From: Tritrichomonas musculus
Lineage: Eukaryota; Parabasalia; Tritrichomonadida; Tritrichomonadidae
Assembly (NCBI GenBank): GCA_039105265.1
Contig: JAPFFF010000012.1
Location: 3,348,001-3,412,000 of the forward strand
Length of the DNA: 64,000 nt
Direction of reading: 5' to 3'
The notes beneath the pieces were generated by a model that was given only the letters and a program-made list of their open reading frames with translations, was not told the origin of the DNA and ran no database searches. The position numbers and the translations under genes were made by a program. Positions 41,985 to 51,888 of this stretch are shown one piece after another; position 1 is the stretch's first letter, and each line of letters begins with the position of its first letter.

Positions 41985-42352
41985 ACGACATAAATGCAAA
42001 CTGTAAAATAATGAATATTTAAAGAATTGTAAGAGCTCTATGGAAAAAAATAACCAAAATTAAAATATTTTATCACAATATCTTATTCAAGAACCAAAAT
42101 AAAAATTTATAATTATATCTACAATTGCAAATAATAATATAATTAAATAAAATATTATCCAAAAAATTTTAAAACAATATGATGGCGGGATAGGTTCAGG
42201 TCTTATTTTATAATTTATTTTTTTATTCATTAAAAATTATTGTCCATGGGTTCGTAAATAAAAAGATGCAATAATATCATATAAAAATATTATTGTATTA
42301 TTGATTAAAAGAACATATTGATTATAATCAATATAGACTTCAATTTCTCGAC
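41985..42352. other. AT-rich spacer
   Basis: No coding potential or repeat recognised. Confidence 0.45.
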
Positions 42353-43632
42353 TTAGGGTTTTGCTTTGATCGGTCCTTTAGATAGAAGGTCAACTATTTC
42401 TGTATGACTTTTTTCTCTTGCATAGTCAATGGCTGTTTTGAAAAAAAATATTTCAAAATTCCATAAATAATTCAATTTTTCAATTTCATGAAAAAAGGTT
42501 AGATTTGAATATCAAGAATGCTTTCGATTTAAAATGTCTTGAATGTTGATATCAATACTTTCTTGTCTTATTAATAGTTCAACAATTTCTTTATGACCTT
42601 CTATTGAAGCAAGAATCAACGCAGTATTATTAAATGTTCGAGTCAAATTCCATAAATAATTCAATTTTTCAATTTCATGAAAAAAGGTTAGATTTGAATA
42701 TCAAGAATGCTTTCAATTTAAAATGTCTTGAATGTTGATATTAATACTTTCTTGACTTATTAATAATTCAGCAATTTCTTTATGGCCTTCTTCTGCAGCA
42801 CAAATCAACGCCGTCTTATTAAATGTTCGAGTTAAATTCCATAAATCATTCAATTTGTCAATCCAATGAAAAAAAGTTAGATTTGAATATTATGAATGTT
42901 TTTGATATAAAATGCCTTGAATGTTGATATCAATGCATTCTTGTCTTATTAATAGTTCAGCAATTTCTTTATGACCTTCTTCTGCAGCACAAATCAACGC
43001 TGTATTATTAAATGCTCGAGTTAAATTCCATAAATCATTCAATTTTTCAATTTTATGAAAAAATTAGACTTGAATATCATAAATGTTTTCGATTTAAAAT
43101 GTCTTGAATGTTGATATCAATGCCTTCTTGTCTTAATAATAATTCAGCAATTTCTTTATGGCCTTCTACTGTAGCACAGATTAACGCTATATCATTAAAT
43201 GTTTGAGTTAAATTCCATAAATCATTCAATTTGTCTACATAATCAAAAAAGCTAGATTTGAATATAATGAATATTTATGATGTAAAATGCCTTGAATGTT
43301 GATATCAATGCCTTCTTGTCTTATTAATAGTTCAACAATTTCTTTATGGCCTTCTTCTGCAGCACAGATCAACGCCGTCTTATTAAATGTTCGAGTTAAA
43401 TTCCATAAATTATTCAATTTTTCAATTTTATGAAAATAGTTAGACTTGAATATCATAAATGTTTTCGATTTAAAATGTCTTGAATGTTGATATCAATGCC
43501 TTCTTGTCTTAATAATAATTCAACAATTTCTTTATGGCCTTTTCCTGCAGCCCAAGTCAACACCATTATATTAAATGTTTGAGTTAAATTCCATTAATCA
43601 TTCAATTTTTCAATCAAATGAATAGTTTTGAT
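42353..43632 (-). pseudogene. Tandemly amplified, stop-ridden ankyrin array (3' part of an ankyrin gene)
   Basis: Six tandem units of 186-189 bp (TCAAT-CTTCTTGTCTTA landmarks at about 42552, 42741, 42930, 43117, 43303 and 43492). Each codes on the minus strand for one ankyrin repeat (TALICAAEEGHKEIVELLIR, QEGIDINIQ) plus a spacer of about 30 residues. Most units carry an in-frame stop at the same place in the spacer (after the motif KHS), while one unit reads through (KYSLYSN). A last, different ankyrin (TAIDYAREKSHTEIVDLL) leads to a stop at 42353-42355. The shared stop implies that the array expanded after the gene was already broken, or that the spacer is removed in some unknown way. Confidence 0.75.
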
Positions 43633-44802
43633 TTAAAACTCCGTTTGAATGATTAATATTTTAATTTTAGCATTTATGTCAATGTTTCCTTCTGTCAAAT
43701 AAAGTTTCACAAGTGTGTAATAGTCAAATTCAAATAAATAAAGAAACATGTTTTTGTATTTCATGTTTGCAGGGAAAAAACAATAATTGTAAGATTCAGC
43801 TGCATATCGATAAAGATTGTCATAATAATTGTTTTCAATGTTATTTTGCAGATCTTTTTCTTTAATTAAATAATTAATGATGTAGTTCGAAACTTCGTTG
43901 TGATGGCATTTAATCGATTCTCTAAGAATTTGTTTTGGATCAGGTTCAATTTGATACTCTTCAAGAAGATGGATCATTTTGGCATTATTAGCATGGATTG
44001 AATAAATCCACATTTCTGAATCTACTTTTTTTGTTTTCTTTATTATGTATTGAACAATTTTAATAGAGCCAAAAAATGACGCATATTTAAGCAATGTAAC
44101 ATTATATCCAGTAACCAAAAATTGGTTCGTTTCATAAATAGATTTTTTAATTACACTTTTAAGAGACAAATTTGTTTGTTCAACAAATCTAACAAATTCT
44201 TTAATTTTGTCAAATCGAATCAGTTCACACAAATAATCATCATTCAATCCTTCTCGTCGTTTTTCATAGAAATTTGCTTCAACTTCCTTGTTCATTCGTT
44301 CAATAAATTCAGATTCTAATAATGATCCATTCTTGATACAGTATTTTTCAATGTTTTCTTGAGTGAAAAACGGTTTGATCTCTGGTCGAAAATATTCACA
44401 ATAGTTCCATATGACATATTTATCACTCGTCATTATTGAAAAAATGTATTCATCAATTGCCATCAATTTTTCTTCAAGAAGAAATAGAAGGATTCTCTTG
44501 TTATCTTTGAAAATGTCAAAAATTTCTGAATTTGAAAAATATTTTTGCAGATCTTGTTTGAATTGTCTTAAAACTCGCTCAACCTTAGAAATAAAATTCC
44601 AAGCACGATGATGATTGTTCGCAATGCTACCTATTAATTGTAATAAGGCTTTGAATTCATGTTTTTCTTTAATTATTTGTTGAGTCGAGATAAGATTAAT
44701 GAAATTGTCATATTTGTCTTCCACATCTAATTCTTCTTCAAGAAATTCCAGAAGGGAACTTTGAATACTTTTCATTTTTTCAACAAATGTTTCAGAACTC
44801 AT
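43633..44802 (-). CDS. DUF3447-type ankyrin protein, N-terminal part (probably truncated)
   Basis: 389 residues, ATG at 44800-44802. It has the same helical N-terminal architecture as 21454-23160 (LLQLIGSIANNHHRAWNF; YFRPEIKPFFTQENIE) and early ankyrin-like units (VTLLKYASFFGSIKIVQYII; MWIYSIHANNAKMIHLL). The frame ends at 43633 in a short unrelated tail (KIKILIIQTEF), just where the degenerate ankyrin array begins. This is therefore either a shortened protein or the intact 5' part of a pseudogene that continues to 42353. No initiator motif is seen close to the ATG. Confidence 0.7.
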   Translation of the reverse strand: MSSETFVEKMKSIQSSLLEFLEEELDVEDKYDNFINLISTQQIIKEKHEFKALLQLIGSIANNHHRAWNFISKVERVLRQFKQDLQKYFSNSEIFDIFKDNKRILLFLLEEKLMAIDEYIFSIMTSDKYVIWNYCEYFRPEIKPFFTQENIEKYCIKNGSLLESEFIERMNKEVEANFYEKRREGLNDDYLCELIRFDKIKEFVRFVEQTNLSLKSVIKKSIYETNQFLVTGYNVTLLKYASFFGSIKIVQYIIKKTKKVDSEMWIYSIHANNAKMIHLLEEYQIEPDPKQILRESIKCHHNEVSNYIINYLIKEKDLQNNIENNYYDNLYRYAAESYNYCFFPANMKYKNMFLYLFEFDYYTLVKLYLTEGNIDINAKIKILIIQTEF

Positions 44803-45234
44803 TTATTCAAAATAAAAGTTTGTCAAAATAAATGAAATGTGATATGAAATAATATCTAAGGTAGACTTTTTCAATTGTATCTAACTCAAAGTACAATCAT
44901 ATTTGAAATTTTAAACTTTAATATATATATATATAAATTAATTAATAATGCATCTCAAGATTACTTTTCTTTTAAATAATTAAATATCTTTATTTTAAAA
45001 AACAATGTATCAAAGCTTTCAAAATCTTTACCAAAGTTTTAAAGACAGTTGCATCCATATAAGTAATAAAGGTTTGAATGGAATTATCACAACTTACATT
45101 TAATAGTAATTTTGTAATTATCAAAAAGCTTTTCATTACTTTAAACTTGCAGCTGATCAAAATCATTCTGATGCAATATTTTTTTGTTGGATCATTTTAT
45201 TTGGATGGAAATGGAGTTGAAAGATATGATTTTA
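44803..45234. other. AT-rich spacer
   Basis: No gene supported; a 92-codon plus-strand ORF (45078-45356) is partly the antisense of an ankyrin remnant. Confidence 0.45.
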
Positions 45235-45245
45235 GATTTTATAAA

Positions 45246-45600
45246 AAATTAAGAAAAATATTAAGAAGATTGATATCAAGTTTCTCATTCGTTAATAAAA
45301 GTTTAACAATTTCAATGTTTTCTTTTTCAACTGCCAAATATAATGCTGTCTTATAAATTATTATTAGATCAAAATTTAATTGAAAGATATAAATTTGAAT
45401 TTCACTGAAAAATATGATTTTGAATGGTATTGAAAGATGTGATTTTGAATGGTATTAAAAGATGTGATTTCAACATAATAAAATATATGATAATTGAAAT
45501 TATATTAACAGAATATTGAAAATTTCTTTTTTGTTTACATCTATATCTTCGTCTCTCAAAAGGTTATTGACAAGTGGGCTATAGCCTTTGAGATGAAGCT
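45246..45600 (-). pseudogene. Ankyrin-gene remnants
   Basis: Minus-strand phrases YKTALYLAVEKENIEIVKLL followed by LTNEKLDINL (about 45250-45357) and SPLVNNLLRDEDIDVNKK (about 45540-45595) are typical DUF3447-gene ankyrin repeats. They are separated by degenerate AT-rich sequence with stops. The second phrase directly abuts the end of the HNH-like remnant, so the latter may have inserted into an ankyrin gene. Confidence 0.6.
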
Positions 45601-46119
45601 TGATGATGTGAGTTGATTTCATATTGATGGATTGTTAAGTTGTCTAAGTGGTTATCAAACAAATCTCCATTGATGTGGTACACAGGATGTCTCATGATCT
45701 ATTTCATTCATGAATTGACTTGCAATCAATCTATGCTTCTTATAGACCTTAACATTGATGTTGATAAGTATACAATCTCTCTTTGAATATATCATACCAT
45801 ATTTTTTTGTTCATGATGTCATATGGGTAGCTTATCATAATCATTGAATCCATTTTCAGTTATGATAAAAAAAAGATGTCTCATCAATATAATCACCATT
45901 GGCTTTTAATAATGCACTCTTTCTAAATTGTTTATAACAGAATCCACATATATTTTTATCATCAATGACATGAACATTGATACGCCCATGGACATCATAT
46001 GTTTTGATATTTTTGCAACAGTCATAAATTTGTTGTGTCTCTTGAGATGTATATATTGGAAACTTCAATTTATAATTTCTGTATTGTGTCATTATCTTCA
46101 AATCATTAGGTATTGTCAT
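45579..46119 (-). pseudogene. HNH-endonuclease-like remnant
   Basis: The minus strand shows an 87-residue open part (45856-46119, ATG at 46119) with VHGRINVHVIDDKNICGFCY. Further downstream are KVYKKHRLIASQF and YHINGDLFDNHLDNLTI, which form a good HNH signature (H-x-N-G-D .. D-N .. N-L). It is broken in a few places and not expected to work. HNH proteins of this kind occur in homing elements, large DNA viruses and some transposons; the source here is unclear. Confidence 0.6.
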
Positions 46120-46212
46120 TTAGAGTGTTATTAAAATGATGTTGAGATGTAGCTTGATGACGTGAGTTGATGTAGCTTGATGAGATGTAGCATAAGGGGA
46201 GGTGCATAAGGG

Positions 46213-46481
46213 AGTAGTAATAGTTAAGTATAAGCTACTGGACAGCCCTTCATGGTCCAGTAGGCTCCACAGCATAGAGAGGTGGGGTGGGGAAGTTGTT
46301 GGGATAGCTTTCAACTATCAGGATGCTATAGCAGCGAAGTGGCTTAACGAGCTCGCTACGGCAATTGACTTATAGTTGGAAGATGTCCAAACAGCTGTCT
46401 CTAACATACCACTCTATGCTGTGGAGCCTCCTGGACCATGAAGGGCTGTCCAGTAGCCTATACTTAACTATTACCACTACT
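46213..46481. repeat. Fold-back element with about 70-bp arms
   Basis: The left arm (46213-46282) and right arm (46408-46481) are inverted repeats with few mismatches (GTAATAGTTAAGTATA; CTCCACAGCATAGAG). They enclose about 125 bp of GC-richer DNA with no ORF. It may be a MITE; no clear target duplication. Confidence 0.75.
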
Positions 46482-46749
46482 ATATACAGGATTAAGAATG
46501 GGATTATATTAGTAATTTGTATTTTTGCGCTACAATTTTGATTTTCTTTTGAAAAAACAAGATCATCAAGTTGTTTTGATTGAAAAAAATAGTCTATAAA
46601 TACTCTATTAATCATTATTTTTTTAATTCTTCTAAATTATAAATTGATATATTAATCAAAAAATTGTTGAGTTAAAATTAAGATATTAGCAAATAAATTT
46701 GCTTAATCAATTTTGACCAAATACTAATTAAAAAAAGAGAAATTTCGGT

Positions 46750-47199
46750 AGCAAGGGCAATTACAGGGATTATTATACTTTCCATACCTAGTCATAATGC
46801 CAAAGTATTTGAATCAATTTTGAAGATAAGCTAAAAGAGAACACATTAGTTAAGTCATATCTAAATCCAATTTGTTTAAGATATAAAGCAAATTTCAATG
46901 AATTCCAAGAGACTATGAAAGATTTTATTAACAAATCAGCGGAATTTTTTCAATCTTGTCTGATAAGTGACACACAAGCCTAAATCTGGGCCCAAAAACA
47001 TCGTCTGTGACACATCCCAGAAGTTCAAATCTGTTTAGGAGTTTTACAATGGAATTTAAGAAACTTTGTATTGAACTATCTTTAAAGAGAAAACGGCATG
47101 TTTCTAAATCATCAAAAGCAAGTAAACACATAATTTACCATAGAAGAATAAAGAGCAAAGGAAATAAAGATGATCCAGAAGGTCATTTTTTCAAAAATG

Positions 47200-47234
<35 letters not shown>

Positions 47235-47372
47235 AATGCAAAAAGATATAAAAATGGCAAATCAAAGATTTTTAAAGAAGGAGAACAAATTCATCAGTAT
47301 TTGACACAGTCAAGTATTTGTCCTGGAATCATAAATGCAGGAAGTACTTGCTTTTTACCTCAATCAATCTGA
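46750..47372 (+). pseudogene. Ubiquitin-specific protease (C19) remnant
   Basis: Several plus-strand fragments with stops between them lead to a 47007-47372 ORF that ends PGIINAGSTCFLPQSI. That string is the Cys-box start of a USP catalytic domain (GxxNxGxTCFxNxxLQ) with the nucleophile Cys present. The frame stops right after it, so the His box and most of the domain are absent. A 33-base A run (47200-47232) codes a lysine stretch just upstream. Earlier text such as NFNEFQETMKDFINKSAEFF looks like the upstream helical region of the same gene. Host gene remnant; deubiquitinase function is lost. Confidence 0.65.
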
Positions 47373-47509
47373 TAAGTGATACACATCCCAATTAAATTTA
47401 TGATAATTCTGCTTTTTTCCCGTTAAATGTTTTATTTAAATAAAGAGAACATTCAATTGGCAAAATTAATTCTGGTATTTTTATTTACTGAAAAAAATTT
47501 ATATTACAT

Positions 47510-47835
47510 TCTTTTTGATTTACTAATTGAGATAAAAAATTCTTTATCGGCATTATCATCCAAATAAGAGTATTTATATGATTTAGCTAAATTATATGCT
47601 CCTTTATGAATAAAATAATTATATGCCTCTTGTTTGATTCTCTCTTCCTCAGCTAGATTTTTTTTTTTTTTTGAAATGTTTTGAAATAATTAAGTAGAGC
47701 TTGTGGAAGGGGAGCAAATTCTAATGATGTGTTCTTTAATTCGGTGCAATTAGTTGCTTAAAATCAGGTGCATCAGCAATTAGATAAAGTAATTTACCTA
47801 AATACAAAAATATCCTTTCTTTTTGTATCATTAAT
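47510..47835 (-). pseudogene. Decayed 3' end of an unidentified gene
   Basis: Minus-strand phrases in order YLGKLLYLIADAPDF, TNCTELKNTSLEFAPLPQ, then after a poly-A tract EEERIKQEAYNYFIHKG and YKYSYLDDNADKEFFIS, ending at a stop near 47510. Coherent amino-acid composition suggests former coding, with at least two frame changes, one at the A run near 47660. The family is unknown. Confidence 0.45.
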
Positions 47836-47993
47836 ATGGCTCAATCAGTATCATTATTTTTCCAAGGAACACTATTATATCTCATTTTAAATACAAAATC
47901 TAGTTATACTATCATGTATGAACCACATTATATTATTTATTTTTTAATATTTTAACATCATAAATACCAATTATAAATCAGTTTTATCAGTTT

Positions 47994-48132
47994 GAGATCT
48001 CGAGATCTCCGTATTTGATAAAAAGTATACTACTCTTTTTACATCACATTTCATACCTGATATCATGATATCAATAATCTCGATTATCAGTTTAAAGATC
48101 TGATATCAGATGTAAAAGAGTAACGTTTTTGA
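47994..48132. repeat. Cluster of perfect palindromes inside an inverted repeat
   Basis: Within about 140 bp: GAGATCTCGAGATCTC (47994-48009), GATATCATGATATC (48059-48072), TCTGATATCAGA (48099-48110), and inverted arms TACTCTTTTTACATC (about 48030-48044) and GATGTAAAAGAGTA (about 48108-48122). No ORF. It could be a small fold-back element or a protein-binding site cluster. Confidence 0.55.
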
Positions 48133-49526
48133 TATCGATTCTCAAAATAACAAGCCTACTCAAAGGTTAATTTTTTGAATGAATTCAAAATTTTAGTTTT
48201 TGATAAAAAGTTTATTCATGAATGGAAACAATCAAAAATTTAGATATTACATTTAACTGATTATTCTTAATGTAATTGGTTACTCCATTCAGATGGCACT
48301 TAACAGATTCTTTAATTCAATCAAAAAATAAATCATGATTTATTTAAATATATCTTGGTTTCCTCTATCAAGGAAGTGATTCAAATCTGTATTATTTGAG
48401 TGAAATGTCTTTGCTTCCATCTAATTTAAAAATTGGATAAATTTAAACAACACATAGATCAAATGTGGGTAAATAAAAAGGTCGTACAACTGAATTTTAA
48501 CAGTAAAACTCAACGATTGGTTTGTTAAAACTAATTATATTTTATTATTATAATAATAATCAGTTTTATAAATATTTGCATCGTACAAAATTCAAATTAA
48601 AATAAAAACTAAAAGGATATAAGTATATATTAAATTTTCTTCAGAAAATAAATTTGAGTATTTTATCTCAATTTATTTTAATTATTTTTGATAAGAATTT
48701 TATAACACTTTAAAAAAATTTAGAATAGCGATAACTTTTTATATAATTTATTCTAATCATTAATTCTTTTGATATCTTTTTATATGCTTTTAAAACATTA
48801 ATTGTTATATAAAAATAGTTATTATTATTGAAAAAATAAAATTCATTTTTTAGCTAAAAATGCAGAAAAATTGAATTTGTTGAATTATTAAATGATGATT
48901 TTAAAAAAATTGGACGTTACAGGAGCCAAATGACGAATACAATTTTATTTATATGCATTTACTTTCTAATATATTTGAATTTCATTCCAAATCAAATGTC
49001 AGTTTTTTCTAAAAATGAAGATTTAGTTGATTTGTTTCATAAATATAAAAAGTCTAATATTTCAGTTACTGAAGGATTTCGTCAAAAAGTAAAATATTAT
49101 TTGTATAACACATAGTATATCCATTCAAATGACATCTATATTTTTTAAATGATGCAAATATATAAGAAATCGATAAATATTGAGTTTTAATTAAAGTCTT
49201 TATTTCAACCATTACATTTTATAATATTGGATATAAAATATATAAATTATATATTATAATTATTAAATAAATTATTTATTAAGATAAATATAAATTTATT
49301 TAATTTTATTTTTTATTCAATTTAGTTGTACGACCTTTGTAAATAATTCAATTTTTTCAAAGTTTTGATAGTATATTTGGTCTTAATAACTTAATTTAAG
49401 TTATTTATTTTCAAATTATTCCAAATGGAATCATATTTTCAACTTCATTTCACATAACATCAATCAAACCGCAATTACTACAAATAGTTAGGTGAAATTA
49501 TTTTTTTCCTTTTTTTTTTAAATTAG
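48133..49526. other. AT-rich intergenic DNA
   Basis: Nothing clearly coding. A 61-codon ORF (48930-49115) begins with a hydrophobic stretch but lacks support. The last 100 bases before the BspA-like ATG are T-rich. Confidence 0.45.
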
Positions 49527-51104
49527 ATGTCTCAAAAAGAAATCATTAATAATGGCCTCAAATATTCATTAAATGAGGACGAAAAAACAGCGACCATTTT
49601 TGGATATGATAATCCAGCTCATGAAGTTCTAGTTCCGAGATCGATCATATACAATTCAAATGAATATTCAGTGATCTCCATTTTTGATGAAGCCTTCAAA
49701 CGTTCTCCAATCAGAACCTTAAAATTTGATCCCAAAACAGAGCTCCAATTCATTGGCAAACACATTTTCGCATATTCTCCGATTGAATGCGTTTTTCTCC
49801 CATCAAACATCAAAGAAATAAAAAGTGGCTTCTGCAAAGAGACGTACCGATTCAAGAAGATTGAGATCATACGAAATGGAGCTGAAAACATCAAGTTCAT
49901 TGACGATAAAATTCTCGTTGGAAAATCAGATGTTACGAGTGACATTTTCGATGTTGTTCTTTTTGCACGTCGCGACATTGAAGAAGTTGTCATTTCACCT
50001 GAAATCAAGAGAATTGGAGCTCACTCTTTTGAGCATTGTCGGAAGATAAAAAGCATCACAATCCCCGATAATTCTGAACTTCAATACATCGATGAGTTTT
50101 CGTTTTATGACTCTTCAATTGATCACATGTCGATTCCGTCGAGCATCGTTGAAATCAAGGAAGACTGGTGCTGTGGATTGATTAATTTGAATGAGTTGAA
50201 AATACTGCCAAGAAAAGAAGTCAACGTTCAATGGATTGACGATTCAATTCTCATCGGAAAATCAGACGTAAAAAGTGACATTTTTGACCTTCTGATTTTT
50301 GCAAGACGCAACATTGAAGAGGTCACAATTCCAGCACAAATCAGGCGCATTTCTTCTTATTCGTTTGATTGTTGTGGTCTCAAAAAAGTTGAATTTCAAG
50401 AGGACTCACAATTGCAATCAATTGGAATCCACGGTTTTGCATCTTCTGCGATTGAAAGCATCAAGATTCCATCACAAGTGACAATCATTGAAGACGGAGC
50501 TTTTTGCTGGTGCCAACAACTTTTGCACGTTGAATTTTCAATGAATTCAAATATTCAGACAATTGAAGAAGGAGCCTTTCACGGCTCTGTTTTAGAGAGC
50601 CTCTCAATTCCTTCAAATATTTTGAATTTGAAAGACGGTTGGTGCAGTGAGTTGTTCAATTTGAAGATTGTGAATGTGATGCAAAATGGCGATGAAAACA
50701 TAAGATATGTTGACGATAAGATTCTCATCGGAAAGTCAGATGCAAAAAGTGACGTTTTTGATGTTGTTCTTTTCGGACGTCGCGATATTGAAGAAGTTGT
50801 CATTTCTCCTCAAATCAAGAAAATTGCTGCAAATTCATTCGAACATTGCTTTGTACTGAAAAGAATTACAATTCCGGAAAATAGTGAACTTCAAATTTTG
50901 GGAAGTTTCGCATTCTCAGGATCTGCAATTGAGAATTTATTTATTCCACAAAAAATGGTACAAATGGATGAAAACGCTCTATCTTACTGTGATAAGCTCA
51001 AATTAATCGAGGTTGCAAATGAAGAAATATTTCACAAATACGAAAATAATGTATTCAATGAATGCGTAAATGCACATGTTTTATTCCCTTCTTATAAGAA
51101 ATAA
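49527..51104 (+). CDS. BspA-like leucine-rich repeat protein (LRR_5)
   Basis: 525 residues, ATG at 49527, uninterrupted. It contains about ten LRR_5 units of the form IKRIGAHSFEHCRKIKSITI / IPSSIVEIKEDW. Three copies of a 40-residue non-LRR insert (DDKILVGKSDVTSDIFDVVL followed by FARRDIEEVVI) alternate with blocks of LRRs. The gene for the broken relative at 10955-12516 has the same inserts. There is no signal peptide or membrane segment, so it is either secreted by an unusual route or cytosolic. BspA-like proteins in trichomonads are mostly linked to surface adhesion, but that role is not shown here. The TAA stop is followed by A-rich sequence containing TAAA. Confidence 0.88.
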   Translation: MSQKEIINNGLKYSLNEDEKTATIFGYDNPAHEVLVPRSIIYNSNEYSVISIFDEAFKRSPIRTLKFDPKTELQFIGKHIFAYSPIECVFLPSNIKEIKSGFCKETYRFKKIEIIRNGAENIKFIDDKILVGKSDVTSDIFDVVLFARRDIEEVVISPEIKRIGAHSFEHCRKIKSITIPDNSELQYIDEFSFYDSSIDHMSIPSSIVEIKEDWCCGLINLNELKILPRKEVNVQWIDDSILIGKSDVKSDIFDLLIFARRNIEEVTIPAQIRRISSYSFDCCGLKKVEFQEDSQLQSIGIHGFASSAIESIKIPSQVTIIEDGAFCWCQQLLHVEFSMNSNIQTIEEGAFHGSVLESLSIPSNILNLKDGWCSELFNLKIVNVMQNGDENIRYVDDKILIGKSDAKSDVFDVVLFGRRDIEEVVISPQIKKIAANSFEHCFVLKRITIPENSELQILGSFAFSGSAIENLFIPQKMVQMDENALSYCDKLKLIEVANEEIFHKYENNVFNECVNAHVLFPSYKK

Positions 51105-51121
51105 AAAAAAATAATATATAA

Positions 51122-51511
51122 TTAAGGGTGTAGTTGGACATGCTTTTGATTGAGAGAGTTATAGAAAAAAAAAAATTGTATTTGTTTAATATAGTGTGTA
51201 GTGCCATCTATCATGTTATAATACTTCGGTTCACGAACAAAAATGTTACTTGGATTGTAATCAACGTCATTTCCTGATAAATCAGTCGTTAAATTTTCAA
51301 TATATGTTTGCCCATGGTCCTCTTTGACGCCTCCATCATAATTTGTTGTTCTCATAGAAGAAAGTCTACCGATATAATTACGTGTGCTCTTTGTATTATC
51401 AACTTTACAGCCAAACACACAAAAATTTGCCATTGTTGATTGTCCTCCTTGTTGGAAGTAAATTGCAGGACGGTTTTTAATTATTGTGTGTTTGGCTGTA
51501 AAGAATTTCAT
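51122..51511 (-). CDS. Hypothetical 129-residue ORF, possibly a gene remnant
   Basis: ATG at 51509-51511, convergent to the BspA-like gene and ending 18 bases past its stop. The product has balanced composition (MKFFTAKHTIIKNRPAIYF; CVFGCKVDNTKSTRNYIG; NLSxNDVDYNP-like turns) with alternating beta-strand and Asn/Gly turn pattern reminiscent of beta-helix surface proteins, but no domain is certain. There is no signal peptide. An in-frame stop lies a short way upstream. It could be the tail of a larger broken gene. Confidence 0.4.
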   Translation of the reverse strand: MKFFTAKHTIIKNRPAIYFQQGGQSTMANFCVFGCKVDNTKSTRNYIGRLSSMRTTNYDGGVKEDHGQTYIENLTTDLSGNDVDYNPSNIFVREPKYYNMIDGTTHYIKQIQFFFFYNSLNQKHVQLHP

Positions 51512-51665
51512 TAATGGATGCTTTAATAATCTAAATCCTAAATTATGAGTTTAGCTTATTGTTCATTTTTGGTTGACATGCCTCTAGAAATAAGTAAAAA
51601 AAAAAAAAAAAAAGAAGACGATTATTTTTAATTCAATTAATAAAATTTTATTTTTAACAATTTAA

Positions 51666-51884
51666 GGTACAAATCCAGTACGTTATTTTTTGAATAGGAG
51701 AACGTTTATTATTTGAATGGTTGCATGTCTCTGAAAAAGTTTAAATTGACTAGGTTTGTTTTTGACACTTATTTTACAATTTAAATAAACATTATGACAT
51801 GTTATATGAAATGGATGAAAATAATCGTTTTTTATTTAAGAATGTCAAAAAAATTGCAGTTACTAAACGTACTGGATTTGTACC
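51666..51884. mobile_element. 219-bp MITE with TTAA target site
   Basis: Perfect 19-bp inverted ends GGTACAAATCCAGTACGTT (51666-51684) and its complement (51866-51884), each flanked by TTAA (51662-51665 and 51885-51888). TTAA targets are typical of piggyBac-like transposons. The ends resemble those of 57637-58448. The 85-codon ORF that overlaps it is probably not a gene. Confidence 0.75.
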
Positions 51885-51888
51885 TTAA

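Noticed and set aside
42353-43632. CRISPR-like array or intron-separated exons
   Set aside because: Units are 186-189 bp, encode ankyrin repeats and have no unique spacers; no trichomonad-type intron signals (GTATGT ... ACTAACACACAG) were found.
45078-45356. 92-codon plus-strand ORF
   Set aside because: Partly antisense of an ankyrin remnant; hydrophobic start but no coherent domain.
47007-47372. 121-codon ORF as a functional ubiquitin protease
   Set aside because: Only the Cys box is present; the frame stops right after it and the upstream part is broken.
48930-49115. 61-codon ORF with hydrophobic N-terminus
   Set aside because: Short, isolated, very AT-rich, no relatives in the window; not enough support.
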